NCBI RefSeq assembly: GCF_002115745.1
Contig: NZ_JFKB01000010.1
Location: 122,129 to 186,128 of the forward strand
From: Thalassospira alkalitolerans
Lineage (GTDB): Bacteria > Pseudomonadota > Alphaproteobacteria > Rhodospirillales > Thalassospiraceae
DNA length: 64,000 nucleotides
Reading direction: 5' to 3'
Below the pieces are notes generated by a model. That model was not told the DNA's origin. It searched no databases and was given only the letters and a program-made list of their open reading frames with translations. This document shows, piece after piece, positions 53,945-62,489 of the stretch. How positions within the stretch are numbered: the first letter of the stretch is position 1; each line of letters begins with the position of its first letter. Made by a program: the position numbers and the translations under genes.

Positions 53945-54343
53945 ATCCCCTCACAAGCTTTCAAATCTGCCGCCTCCGGTAAGTCCAAGCGTCCGCGCCC
54001 GGCACCATTTTCTATTCGCCTGAACCCTGATGAACGTGCCTATCTGGAGCGCAGGGCCGGGAAGCGTCCCCTTGGTACATATATCCGCTCCCGGCTTTTG
54101 GATGGGCAAGGCGCAGCACGCAAAGCAGTTAAATCACCGCCGCAGGATTATGCGGCGCTGGCGCGCATTCTGGGCATGATGGGCAAGTCCGAACAAGTTT
54201 CCTGCCTCTTCTTGCTATTGGCGACGGCAGAAGCCGAGCGCATAGATATGCCAGAAAAGGAGCGTGCCGCCTTGCATGAGGCGTGCTGCCATATCCAGGA
54301 AATGCGTGCGGCTCTCATTTCTGCACTTGGGTTAAAATCATGA
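53942..54343 (+). CDS. MobC-like mobilization accessory protein
   Basis: Protein of 133 residues with an N-terminal Lys/Arg-rich segment and a ribbon-helix-helix-like part (PFSIRLNPDERAYLERRAGKRPLGTYIRSRLL) typical of MobC/TraJ-type relaxosome proteins that bind oriT. Its stop overlaps the relaxase start (ATGA). With the relaxase it would assemble the relaxosome for conjugal mobilization. Confidence 0.8.
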   Translation: MIPSQAFKSAASGKSKRPRPAPFSIRLNPDERAYLERRAGKRPLGTYIRSRLLDGQGAARKAVKSPPQDYAALARILGMMGKSEQVSCLFLLLATAEAERIDMPEKERAALHEACCHIQEMRAALISALGLKS

Positions 54344-55677
54344 TCCTTGTCGGCAATCAACGCGGCGGGGCGCGTGATCTGGCGCGTCACCTTATGAAAG
54401 AAGAAAACGAGCGGGTGGAAGTTGCCGAGCTTCGCGGTTTTATCGCAGATGACCTCGATGGCGCTTTTCAGGAAAGTTACGCCATGAGCCGGGCGACAAA
54501 GTGTAAGCAATTCCTGTTCTCGCTAAGCCTGAACCCGCCCAAGGGCGCGGATGTATCCCAGCAACAGTTCATGAGTGCGATAAAGCGCACAGAAACCAAG
54601 CTAGGCCTGAGTGGTCAGCCGCGCGCTATCGTCTTTCATGAAAAACGCGGTGATGACGGAGAAATGCGCCGCCATGCCCATGCGGTATGGAGCCGCATTG
54701 ATGTGGAAGAAATGAAGGCTATTCCTCTGCCGCACTCCAAGCGCAAGATGCAGGACATATCTCGTGATCTCTATCTGGAGCATGGCTGGAAAATGCCGCG
54801 CGGTCTAGCCGTAAGCGGCCAGCGTGATCCGCGCAACTTTACACTCGCTGAATGGCAACAGGCAAAGCGCATCAAGGAAGACCCGCGTGAGATTAAAGCG
54901 GCCTTTCAGGATGCTTGGGCAATTTCCGATTCAAAGATCGCCTTTACCCATGCCCTGCAAGAGCGGGGCTATTGGCTGGCGCGTGGAGATCTGCGCGGAC
55001 ATGTGGCTGTGGACCGGCATGGTGAGGTTCATAACATTGCTAAGCGCGTGGGCATAAAAACCAAAGAAGTGCGTGAACGTCTCGGCGAAGAAACGGCGCT
55101 CCCTTCCGTGGCCGATACGAAAATCGAGATTGCCCGCGTAATGCAGGCCAAGATGGAGGAATTTCAGCGTGAAGTTGTAGAGAAAGAGCAGCGTGAAGAT
55201 AAACAGGCAACAGTTAAACGTGAAGCCCTGAAAATTCGGCAACAAAAACAGCGTGAGGCCTTTAAAGAAGCGGCGCATCAAAGGCAAGAAGCCGAAGAAC
55301 AAGAACGCAAACAGCGCATTCGAAATGGCTTGCTTGGTCTGTTAGACCGCGTGACGGGCGCGCGGCGCAAAACACTGGAACGCAATGCGCAGGAAAGTGC
55401 GAAAGCTCAACAGCGGGATAAGGCGGCGCGTGATAAACTTACCGCTGCGCAACTGGCCCAGCGCCGCGAAACTGTGAAAAAACGGGCAGACGGGCGCGAA
55501 GAAAACAAAGCCACGGCACGCAGCCTTACCGAGGATGCGAAAGTGTTTCAGAAGATGGAAACCGAGGCCGATGCAGATCGCGCCGCCCGCCGGGAAGAAT
55601 TCAAGCAACGCAGACGCAGGCAATCTCAAGACCGGGCCCGCCGCCGCTCAAGATCACGCGATGGGCCGGAGCCTTAA
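54340..55677 (+). CDS. Relaxase/mobilization nuclease
   Basis: Relaxase-family protein of 445 residues. The N-terminal nuclease domain (about 1-170) begins MILVGNQRGGARDLARHL and includes the metal-binding His cluster RRHAHAVWSRID near residue 120. The C-terminal half (about 255-445) is a long Arg/Lys/Gln/Glu-rich coiled coil. The ATG at 54340 overlaps the MobC stop; a longer frame from 54283 lies inside mobC. It would nick and lead the transferred strand. No type IV secretion genes are present in the window, so the element is mobilizable rather than self-transmissible as far as can be seen. Confidence 0.85.
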   Translation: MILVGNQRGGARDLARHLMKEENERVEVAELRGFIADDLDGAFQESYAMSRATKCKQFLFSLSLNPPKGADVSQQQFMSAIKRTETKLGLSGQPRAIVFHEKRGDDGEMRRHAHAVWSRIDVEEMKAIPLPHSKRKMQDISRDLYLEHGWKMPRGLAVSGQRDPRNFTLAEWQQAKRIKEDPREIKAAFQDAWAISDSKIAFTHALQERGYWLARGDLRGHVAVDRHGEVHNIAKRVGIKTKEVRERLGEETALPSVADTKIEIARVMQAKMEEFQREVVEKEQREDKQATVKREALKIRQQKQREAFKEAAHQRQEAEEQERKQRIRNGLLGLLDRVTGARRKTLERNAQESAKAQQRDKAARDKLTAAQLAQRRETVKKRADGREENKATARSLTEDAKVFQKMETEADADRAARREEFKQRRRRQSQDRARRRSRSRDGPEP

Positions 55678-55732
55678 ATTCCAATCTGCATTGTTGTTGT
55701 GGAAGGCAAGACATGATGCGCCTCTATCATGG

Positions 55733-56470
55733 CTAAAATAACATTGATAAACGTGTAATAGCGAACATGCTTAATACCAAGATACCGATGGAAGCAATGC
55801 TCACGAGAATTCCGACGAAAGAGCTCGGGTACATTTGCTTTTGTCCAACAAACCTGACGTGCTCACGCCTCATACCTAGCAGGGTAATAATCGCAAAAGG
55901 CACCAATACCAGCCAATTTTCTTCGGTGAAGTAATGTGAAATATCGGGAAACGGCTCGCTTCTGGTTAAGTAAGGAACAAAGTAGCTCAAGAGCCATGTG
56001 AACCCGCCAAACCAACACAACAAAACACTCCATTGCATTGTAAAGTACTTAAATTCTGGAATATTTGCGGCTCCACCAACCTTCCTGATTATGGCTTCAC
56101 TTGACTTGTGAAAACCATAAGCTATCGCCGCTCCAATAAAGATAGCAGCACATGAAATCAGAAAACTGAAAATGTAATAGCTAATATCAACAAATTTTTC
56201 CGTTGAGATAAAATCAAATAAAGGCATTTTCAAAATCTCTGGATGCAACGTCGATATTACCGCTCCTGAGAATTTGAGAAAAGCTCCTGCAAAAAAGCAT
56301 CCCGTCCAGATGACATGCCAATAACTTCGAGCTATTCGGCCATAAACTCCATTTCGATCACTTAAATCACTTGGCAACAAAAACAAAGGGGCCACCAAGA
56401 GTGCAATCGGAACCCCCCACTTATTTGACACAAGCCATTTTCGAATTTTTACGTATAGCTTTCTCAGCAC
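55733..56470 (-). CDS. Unknown multi-pass membrane protein
   Basis: Protein of 245 residues with about six hydrophobic segments (roughly 19-33, 50-72, 94-118, 145-168, 187-200, 219-241) and a basic N-terminus. I do not recognise its family. Its codon use and composition are clearly more AT-rich than the flanking mobilization genes, which suggests separate acquisition. It is convergent with the relaxase and lies between mobilization and toxin-antitoxin genes, the usual cargo position of such elements. A role in defence or superinfection exclusion is conceivable but unsupported by any motif. Confidence 0.6.
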   Translation of the reverse strand: MLRKLYVKIRKWLVSNKWGVPIALLVAPLFLLPSDLSDRNGVYGRIARSYWHVIWTGCFFAGAFLKFSGAVISTLHPEILKMPLFDFISTEKFVDISYYIFSFLISCAAIFIGAAIAYGFHKSSEAIIRKVGGAANIPEFKYFTMQWSVLLCWFGGFTWLLSYFVPYLTRSEPFPDISHYFTEENWLVLVPFAIITLLGMRREHVRFVGQKQMYPSSFVGILVSIASIGILVLSMFAITRLSMLF

Positions 56471-56511
56471 AGGACTTTCCCCACTCCAGTCTTGTTTTGA
56501 ATCTCTTGTGG

Positions 56512-56946
56512 TTAGCGAGGCCGCTTGCTGCGGCCTTTCTTCGCAATATCGCTCTCGCGCTTTTCCTTGAATTTATGGAGCTGATCCAGGTGTTTCTCTG
56601 GGAGATGCCGCGCCAAATCGCGCGCATCATGCAAGACGCGACTTACGGCAACCTCGTTGTCACTTGGTATAAAATAAAGCACAAAATGACGCGGAGCCTT
56701 CACATAGGAAGAAGCCCGCTTACGGCTTAAAGATGTATGGAAGCTGCGGATATTCCCGCCAATTTCGGAGCGCTCTTTACTACCGGGGCGATAGGGATCA
56801 TCGCGAATATCTTTGAAAGCTTGCCTCAAAAGCGCGTCGTATGCATCCGCGGCAGCACGGCCATACGTTCGCTGAGTATATTCTCTGATCTGCAAGAGAT
56901 CGTTGCGGGCGGGGCCGGTAAGGGTAATAGAAAAAGAATTTGCCAT
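56512..56946 (-). CDS. parE: ParE/RelE-type toxin
   Basis: Toxin of 144 residues with the ParE pattern: ITLTGPARNDLLQIREYTQRTYG at the start, SFHTSLSRKRASSYVK in the middle and FVLYFIPSDNEVAVSRVLHDARDL near the core end. ParE toxins usually run about 95-105 residues; this one carries an additional basic tail (Lys/Arg-rich, ending KKGRSKRPR). It lies four bases downstream of the antitoxin gene and probably stabilises the element. Confidence 0.87.
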   Translation of the reverse strand: MANSFSITLTGPARNDLLQIREYTQRTYGRAAADAYDALLRQAFKDIRDDPYRPGSKERSEIGGNIRSFHTSLSRKRASSYVKAPRHFVLYFIPSDNEVAVSRVLHDARDLARHLPEKHLDQLHKFKEKRESDIAKKGRSKRPR

Positions 56947-56950
56947 CCTG

Positions 56951-57232
56951 CTATGCTCGCCGATCTACCTCATCGGCTATATCCGCAAATATTTGGTCAA
57001 TATCTTCATCATCTTCCAGCGCAACAAAATCCCCCCGCCGGTAAGCATCCTCGCCTTCTTTGAAGGCAGCCCGCAATGCCTCGATCTTGACAGCGTCCTC
57101 AGATTCCTGCCGTTCCAACAGCCGAAGAGCGGCGCGAACTACTTCGCTGGCATTCTTATAGCGCCCTGAGGTCAGCGCGTTTTCGACATATTGCGCGTAG
57201 TGATCTGTTAAGTTGATATTGCGGGTTGGCAT
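56951..57232 (-). CDS. parD: ParD-type antitoxin
   Basis: Antitoxin of 93 residues. The N-terminal ribbon-helix-helix motif (NINLTDHYAQYVENALTSGRYKNASEVVRAALRLLE) is the ParD/CopG-type DNA-binding unit, and the acidic C-terminus (ALEDDEDIDQIFADIADEV) would wrap the toxin. It is transcribed before the toxin, as usual, and would autorepress the pair. Confidence 0.9.
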   Translation of the reverse strand: MPTRNINLTDHYAQYVENALTSGRYKNASEVVRAALRLLERQESEDAVKIEALRAAFKEGEDAYRRGDFVALEDDEDIDQIFADIADEVDRRA

Positions 57233-57351
57233 GACAAATCTCCTCGAATCTCTTTCTTTATAATGACATGCCTAAGCTCATATTGTCAAAAATTGCCAAT
57301 TTTGGGAATTGTGAGTTTTCTCAAACACCAATTTCTCTGTCTATTATGCCC

Positions 57352-57861
57352 CTAACCGCATCTATACGCGATAAAACTACCTGCAATTTCGGTCATTGCG
57401 TAATCCACAGAAAGATCGCGGGCGATAGCCTCATAGTCGATATAAAAACGCAGTTGTTCCGGGATATCACCAAATAATCCGTCATCAACAAACTGCTCAG
57501 CCAGTTCTTTCAGGTTGTCCACGTAATACAAATCAACCTCGACGCTTTCCGGATCATCGGCAACATCAGCCGCATCATAGCCACATTCACCAACGGCAAT
57601 AATAAAGCGGCGTTTGGTTTCATCCTCCCAATCCTCGATAGCCTCCAAGAAGGCTGAAAAATTAACCTGATTGATCCTCCACGCTTGCGCTAATGCACAG
57701 TCAATCTGATCGCCGTCGATAAACTGAATTTCAAATTCTTCGACCGGCTGGCCGAAATCGCTCCGTGCTTTGGCCGCGCGCTTTTCGTATTGCTCCGGTG
57801 TCTCGAAATAAAACCCGGACGCAGTAATATCGTAAGGCTGTGCATAAAGTGTAACTTCCAT
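57352..57861 (-). CDS. ArdA-like antirestriction protein
   Basis: Strongly acidic protein of 169 residues, close to the length of ArdA DNA mimics (about 165). The C-terminal segment IDYEAIARDLSVDYAMTEIAGSFIAYRCG matches the conserved ArdA end, and an acidic central part (EAIEDWEDETKRRFI, DDPESVEVDLYYVDNLKELAEQFVDDGLFG) fits a DNA-mimic surface. ArdA blocks type I restriction enzymes during entry of mobile DNA. It is encoded next to, and divergent from, the large HTH-containing protein. Confidence 0.75.
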   Translation of the reverse strand: MEVTLYAQPYDITASGFYFETPEQYEKRAAKARSDFGQPVEEFEIQFIDGDQIDCALAQAWRINQVNFSAFLEAIEDWEDETKRRFIIAVGECGYDAADVADDPESVEVDLYYVDNLKELAEQFVDDGLFGDIPEQLRFYIDYEAIARDLSVDYAMTEIAGSFIAYRCG

Positions 57862-58213
57862 TTCCCTGATCTCCTTTGGGCTTGGGGTTGCTCATGCAAC
57901 CCTTGGCCTTCGCCGAGAACGGGGTGTGCAAACGGAAGAAAAAATCGACGGCGGGCGCAGGGGCGCATCAAGCGAACCGAGCCTCGGGAGACCGTCTATT
58001 TTTTATGAAGTGCGCTGAGGGGCTGGCCCCTAAGCAAGCGCAAGGGATGGAAGCTGAATGGCCGAGACCGTGAAACGGGCTCGGTTCACGACAGCCCGGC
58101 CCGAAGGGTGCGACCACAGGTTGGTTGGAAAAAATTGACAATGTGTAAACTGTAACGTTACACTTTACACATAATTTCAAAATATATCGGAACCAGCTTC
58201 TAAGGAGGCAGCC
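57862..58213. other. 352-base divergent intergenic region with hairpin and promoter
   Basis: No gene is convincing here. From left to right it holds the promoter region of the ardA-like gene (minus), a GC-rich stretch, a GAAGTGCGC sequence (58007-58015) followed by a perfect hairpin AGGGGC-TG-GCCCCT (58018-58031), and the palindromic promoter of the large plus-strand gene (58135-58171). The hairpin with the adjacent GAAGTGCGC could be part of an oriT, but this is weak. Confidence 0.4.
58135..58171 (+). promoter_or_regulatory. Promoter with 30-bp near-perfect palindromic operator
   Basis: TTGACA at 58135-58140 is a consensus -35 box. Starting at 58142 is a 30-bp palindrome with outer arms TGTGTAAA and TTTACACA and a self-complementary centre TGTAACGTTACA; only one symmetrical pair of bases (58150/58163) is mismatched. 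The palindrome covers the spacer and the likely -10 (TTACACT at 58158-58164) of the promoter for the 1364-residue protein, whose start is 43 bases downstream. Such overlap implies repression by a dimeric HTH protein, most simply the HTH domain of the product itself. Confidence 0.75.
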
Positions 58214-61200
58214 ATGACAGACACAACCTCTCCAATTCACCCCGGTGCTTACATTAAGGAACATGTTATACCCAAAGGTGTGAGCGTCAGTAAGGCAGCA
58301 AAGTTGCTGGGCGTGTCCAGGCCGGCGCTATCGAACCTTCTGAACGGGAAGGCGTCCTTGTCTCCTAAAATGGCTGCACGCATAGAGAAGGCCTTCGGGG
58401 CAAAGAAAGATGCCCTGCTAAGCATGCAACAAGCTTACAATAGCTATGGGAATGATGAATCTGATCGGCAAGTTATAGTAAGGAGTTATGCGCCTTCTTT
58501 TTTAGAGCTTAAGGCGATAAACATCGCGACATGGCCGGAAAAACTAGATGCGCGCCCCTTGCTGCCAGCTTTTCTGCGTCGACTAGTCCATACAACTGGC
58601 GCCATGGTAACGGAAGCCGATTTCCCTGCATACGACCTGTCACAACGCCACGGCTGGGATGGCCGTGTTGTCTGCGAGGCTCCGAATGCTTGGGTGCCTG
58701 CCGGGACTTCCGGTTGGGAGTTTGGTTGCGATGCGAGACCAAAACCCAAAGCAGACAAAGACTACAATGAGCGCAGCAAGTTGCCTGAAAGGGAGCGCCT
58801 CGAAACCACATTTGTTTTTGTGACGCCAAGGAACTGGCCCAAAAAAGCTGAATGGGTGGACGCAAAACGTGCAGAGGGGAAATGGAAGGATGTTCGAGCC
58901 TACGATGCTAACGATCTTGAGCAATGGTTAGAAAATTCACCTCCTGCTCAGGCATGGCTGGCCGATATCTTAGGCATACCCAAAGACGGCTGCCAGACAC
59001 TTGATGAATACTGGCGAGGGTGGGCGCGCGTAGCGAATCCCGAGATCAACCCTGCTATTTTTCGGAATGTGGTTGAAAAGAATGCCGGAAGAATTGAACA
59101 ATGGTTGCAAAGCTCAACTTCTCAACCACTCATCATATCAGCTTCATCGAAAGAAGAGGGGGTTGCCTTTCTGGCAGCTGCCACACAGCTAACTGAAAAC
59201 CTCGAAATACTTGGAGAGCAAGCCATTTTCTTCAATTCTCCCGAGCCAATGAAAAAACTAGCTGGCATAAAAAGTGAAATGATCCCTGTTATTCACTCGG
59301 GCGAACTAGATAATCACGCCGTCAGTCTACTGCCAGAAAGAAAATTCGTGATTGTCACGGACAGAAATTTGGGTGTGGACGGCAATAGTATTGAAGTAAG
59401 CCCGCCAAACTACGAGTCCTTCCAAGAAGCCATAAAAGAAATGAAACTTGATGAAGGTAGGCATGCATCGATCATCCGTGGCAGTAGCCGTTCTCCAACA
59501 ATACTAAGGCGGCTATTAGCCAGAACCCCAGGGCTTAAAACCCCGTCTTGGGCACAGAACCCGGAATATGCGAGATGGATGATCCCATTCGTCCTTTTAG
59601 GGCGGTGGCGCTGGGGTAACGTTTCCGACCGCGAGATCGTCAGCTTGGTCGCGGATGTGCCGGTGAATATCGTTGGACAACGGCTTACCGAATTGAGCGC
59701 GCTTGATGATGCGCCGATCTTGCAGGAAGGCGACGTTGGCGGCGTAGCGTCGCGGTTGGAAAGTCTCAGTGCCGTTGCCGCCTATATTTCAGAAGACGAT
59801 TTGGAGCGTTTTCTGTTTGTAGCAGAATGCGTACTTGAAGAGGATGATCCATCACTGGACTTGGAGAAATCAGAACGCTGGACTGCTGCAATCTATGGAA
59901 AGGTACGCGAATACTCCGGCACAGTGCGCCGAAGCATTGCGGATGCACTCATATTATTGGCGGTTCATGGACCAAAGGTACTCGGCGGCAAGCGAGGGGG
60001 GAGTGTGGAATGGCAGGTAGCGTCCTTGGTTCGTCGTTTGCTCACAGATCGCAACCCACGCGTTTGGCTATCGCAGCAAAATGATTTGCCCTGCTATGCG
60101 GAAGCTGCCCCGGACGCTTTTCTGGAGATCGTTGAGGATGAATTGAAAAAAGACACTCCGGCAATTGACGGTCTGTTTGAGCCAGCTGAGAGCGGTTTAT
60201 TTTCCGGCTGCGATCGGACAGGAATGTTATGGGCATTGGAAGTTTTGGCATGGAATCCGGCGCGATTGAATCGCGTTATTCTGATTTTAGCAGAACTATG
60301 CCGGTATCCTATTGACGACAACTGGGTCAACAAACCAACGGGGTCCATTCGAGATATCTTGCTGCCATGGCGCCCCCACACTATGGCCTCGCAAAATCAA
60401 AGAATTGAGGTGCTCAAGAGCCTGTGCTCCAGGTATCCCAAAGTTGGTTGGTCATTTTGCATGAGCCAACTGAGCGCAATGCCGAGCGTAACCTCAGGAT
60501 CATACGAACCTCGATGGCGAGACGAAACCAACGAAAATAGTCGCGTACTAACCAACAAGGATGTCTTTGATTTTCGTAGAATGTGCCTCGACTTGATGCT
60601 GGCATGGCCCAAGTTTGATTTCGAGAATCTGAAAGGGCTTGTTGAGCTTTTGGATGACGTAGCGGATGACGACCGGGACGTAATTTATTCTCATATAGAC
60701 AATTGGCTCACAAGTAAGCCACCGCAACCTGAAATCGCTGCTTTAAGGGAACATGTACGTATCCGGACGATGACGCAGCGAGCACGAAGGCATAAGACAC
60801 ATTCCAATAACACCAAAAACGGACACCAGCTATACGCGCGATTGGAGCCTTCTGATTTGTTGCAGCGCCATTTATGGCTCTTTGCTAAAACATGGATTGA
60901 ATACTCAGGCGATGAATTGGGTGCAGACGACTTCGACCATGATGCCCGTGAAAAATGGATTTCTGAGGAGCGCGCGAAGGCGTTGCAGGAAGTTCAAGCA
61001 GCGCTAGGCTATGATGGAATTTTCGAATTATGTACCCTCGGTGATGCTGCAAACATGGTCGGATGGACGTTGGGCCAACACGTAATGTCGCATGAAGAGT
61101 TGCTGGCGTTTGTGGCAGCCGCAATCAATGGTCATGCAAGATTCGATCAACAGAAGCTGGATCAATGCGCTTCCGGAGCTCTTCACCAGTTGACTGATGA

Positions 61201-62308
61201 CAAGCTAGAGAGGTTTCTTGCAGACACCTCGCAGGCACTTGAGGAAAAAGGAAGGCCCAGTGCAGTAATACGTCTCCACATGCTTGCACCATTTGGTCGG
61301 AAAAATTGGGATATGGTAGCCAAACTTGGCGCTCAATCTGAACAGCAATACTGGCGCAGCGTCAATGTTGGCTGGGGGCGTTTCGATGATGTGGATTTAA
61401 ATTATTGTGTCGAAAAACTGATGGCTGCCGAACGCCCACGTGCGGCCTTTTTCTCGTCGCGTTTTGATTGTGAAAGCCTAAAGACTAAGACTTTGGTGAC
61501 TCTCTTGCATGATATGGCAACCAAGGATACCGAACCGGATGAGCATTATAGATGGCAGTCGCACGACATCGTCAGTGCATTCGAGGTACTAGAGGGTCGG
61601 GATGATGTAAACTCTGCAAAATTAGCTCAGCTTGAATTCATGTATGTCCGCGCCATCGGGTCGCATTCCGGCTTTAAGTTCACCAACTTATCGCGTGAAG
61701 TGGCAAACTCCCCCCAAACTTTCTTCCATCTAGTAGCTCTGTGCTTTCGAAGAAGTGATGACGGCAATGATGATCCCGCGCTGGAATTGCCGACGGATGC
61801 AGTCCATCGCCGCAATGCCGCCGAATTGGCATACACGACGTTAGAAAATGTGAGCCAGATACCGGGAGCACAGGATGATGGGGCCCTGAACACTGATCAT
61901 TTAAGGGAGTGGGTTAATTCCGTCCGTGAACTAGCCAAAAAACACAACCGGGAAGCTATTACAGATCAGAAAATCGGCAGCTTGCTGCAAAGGTGTGGTG
62001 TTGGTAATGATGGAATCTGGCCTCGCGCCGAAGTGCGCCAAGTCATGGAAGAAGTAGCCTCCCAAGAAATAGCCATCGGCATGAACTTAGAAGAGCGGAA
62101 CTCCCGCGGCAGTCAATGGCGGCCATCACCGGACAATGGAGACCCAGAAAGGGCATTAGCTGCAAAATACCGGGGCTACGCAGAGGCGGTCATGAATAGC
62201 ACTCCGTTTGTTGCACGAATGCTGTTCGATATAGCAGAATCCTACGAGAGGGATGGTCGCTACCATGATGGGGAAGGGCGTCAACGTGAACGTTTTCCAG
62301 ATTATTGA
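58214..62308 (+). CDS. Giant HTH / nuclease-like / degenerate NTPase-like protein, candidate anti-phage factor
   Basis: Protein of 1364 residues starting 8 bases after an AAGGAGG site. Residues about 7-75 form a HigA-type Xre HTH (GVSVSKAAKLLGVSRPALSNLL). Residues about 85-255 contain GWDG (D149), WEFG (E169) and K179 with FVFVTPRNWPKKAEW and VRAYDANDLEQWLE, a pattern I read as a PD-(D/E)XK-type nuclease fold. From about 275 a domain resembles a STAND/AAA NTPase, but where the P-loop should be there is IISASSKEEG, lacking GKS/T; a hydrophobic Walker-B-like strand RKFVIVTD follows. The remaining ~850 residues are helical and Trp-rich. This order resembles nuclease-NTPase-sensor defence proteins such as Avs. 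The exact family is unrecognised and the function is inferred. Confidence 0.8.
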   Translation: MTDTTSPIHPGAYIKEHVIPKGVSVSKAAKLLGVSRPALSNLLNGKASLSPKMAARIEKAFGAKKDALLSMQQAYNSYGNDESDRQVIVRSYAPSFLELKAINIATWPEKLDARPLLPAFLRRLVHTTGAMVTEADFPAYDLSQRHGWDGRVVCEAPNAWVPAGTSGWEFGCDARPKPKADKDYNERSKLPERERLETTFVFVTPRNWPKKAEWVDAKRAEGKWKDVRAYDANDLEQWLENSPPAQAWLADILGIPKDGCQTLDEYWRGWARVANPEINPAIFRNVVEKNAGRIEQWLQSSTSQPLIISASSKEEGVAFLAAATQLTENLEILGEQAIFFNSPEPMKKLAGIKSEMIPVIHSGELDNHAVSLLPERKFVIVTDRNLGVDGNSIEVSPPNYESFQEAIKEMKLDEGRHASIIRGSSRSPTILRRLLARTPGLKTPSWAQNPEYARWMIPFVLLGRWRWGNVSDREIVSLVADVPVNIVGQRLTELSALDDAPILQEGDVGGVASRLESLSAVAAYISEDDLERFLFVAECVLEEDDPSLDLEKSERWTAAIYGKVREYSGTVRRSIADALILLAVHGPKVLGGKRGGSVEWQVASLVRRLLTDRNPRVWLSQQNDLPCYAEAAPDAFLEIVEDELKKDTPAIDGLFEPAESGLFSGCDRTGMLWALEVLAWNPARLNRVILILAELCRYPIDDNWVNKPTGSIRDILLPWRPHTMASQNQRIEVLKSLCSRYPKVGWSFCMSQLSAMPSVTSGSYEPRWRDETNENSRVLTNKDVFDFRRMCLDLMLAWPKFDFENLKGLVELLDDVADDDRDVIYSHIDNWLTSKPPQPEIAALREHVRIRTMTQRARRHKTHSNNTKNGHQLYARLEPSDLLQRHLWLFAKTWIEYSGDELGADDFDHDAREKWISEERAKALQEVQAALGYDGIFELCTLGDAANMVGWTLGQHVMSHEELLAFVAAAINGHARFDQQKLDQCASGALHQLTDDKLERFLADTSQALEEKGRPSAVIRLHMLAPFGRKNWDMVAKLGAQSEQQYWRSVNVGWGRFDDVDLNYCVEKLMAAERPRAAFFSSRFDCESLKTKTLVTLLHDMATKDTEPDEHYRWQSHDIVSAFEVLEGRDDVNSAKLAQLEFMYVRAIGSHSGFKFTNLSREVANSPQTFFHLVALCFRRSDDGNDDPALELPTDAVHRRNAAELAYTTLENVSQIPGAQDDGALNTDHLREWVNSVRELAKKHNREAITDQKIGSLLQRCGVGNDGIWPRAEVRQVMEEVASQEIAIGMNLEERNSRGSQWRPSPDNGDPERALAAKYRGYAEAVMNSTPFVARMLFDIAESYERDGRYHDGEGRQRERFPDY

Positions 62309-62337
62309 TTGATCATTCTTCGGCAGGGGGTTGCACA

Positions 62338-62354
62338 GGGGGCGGCACGCCCCC
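62338..62354. terminator. GC stem-loop after the giant gene
   Basis: GGGGGC (62338-62343) pairs with GCCCCC (62349-62354) 30 bases after the stop codon. There is no T-run, so termination there would be Rho-dependent or weak. Confidence 0.35.
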
Positions 62355-62489
62355 TTGCCGAGGACAGCAAAGCGACCGCAGACAAGAGGCGCGGTAATAC
62401 CGCGCACATCTTGCGTAACACGCGTTTGTGTAAGCGAGGGTATGAGAGAGAATTATTGCCAATAGAAACGACACATCAAAAGTCTGAGG

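Noticed and set aside
53806..53988. 60-codon minus-strand ORF
   Set aside because: It is antisense to the small ORF and the MobC start and to the hairpin arm, has no ribosome site and no recognisable product.
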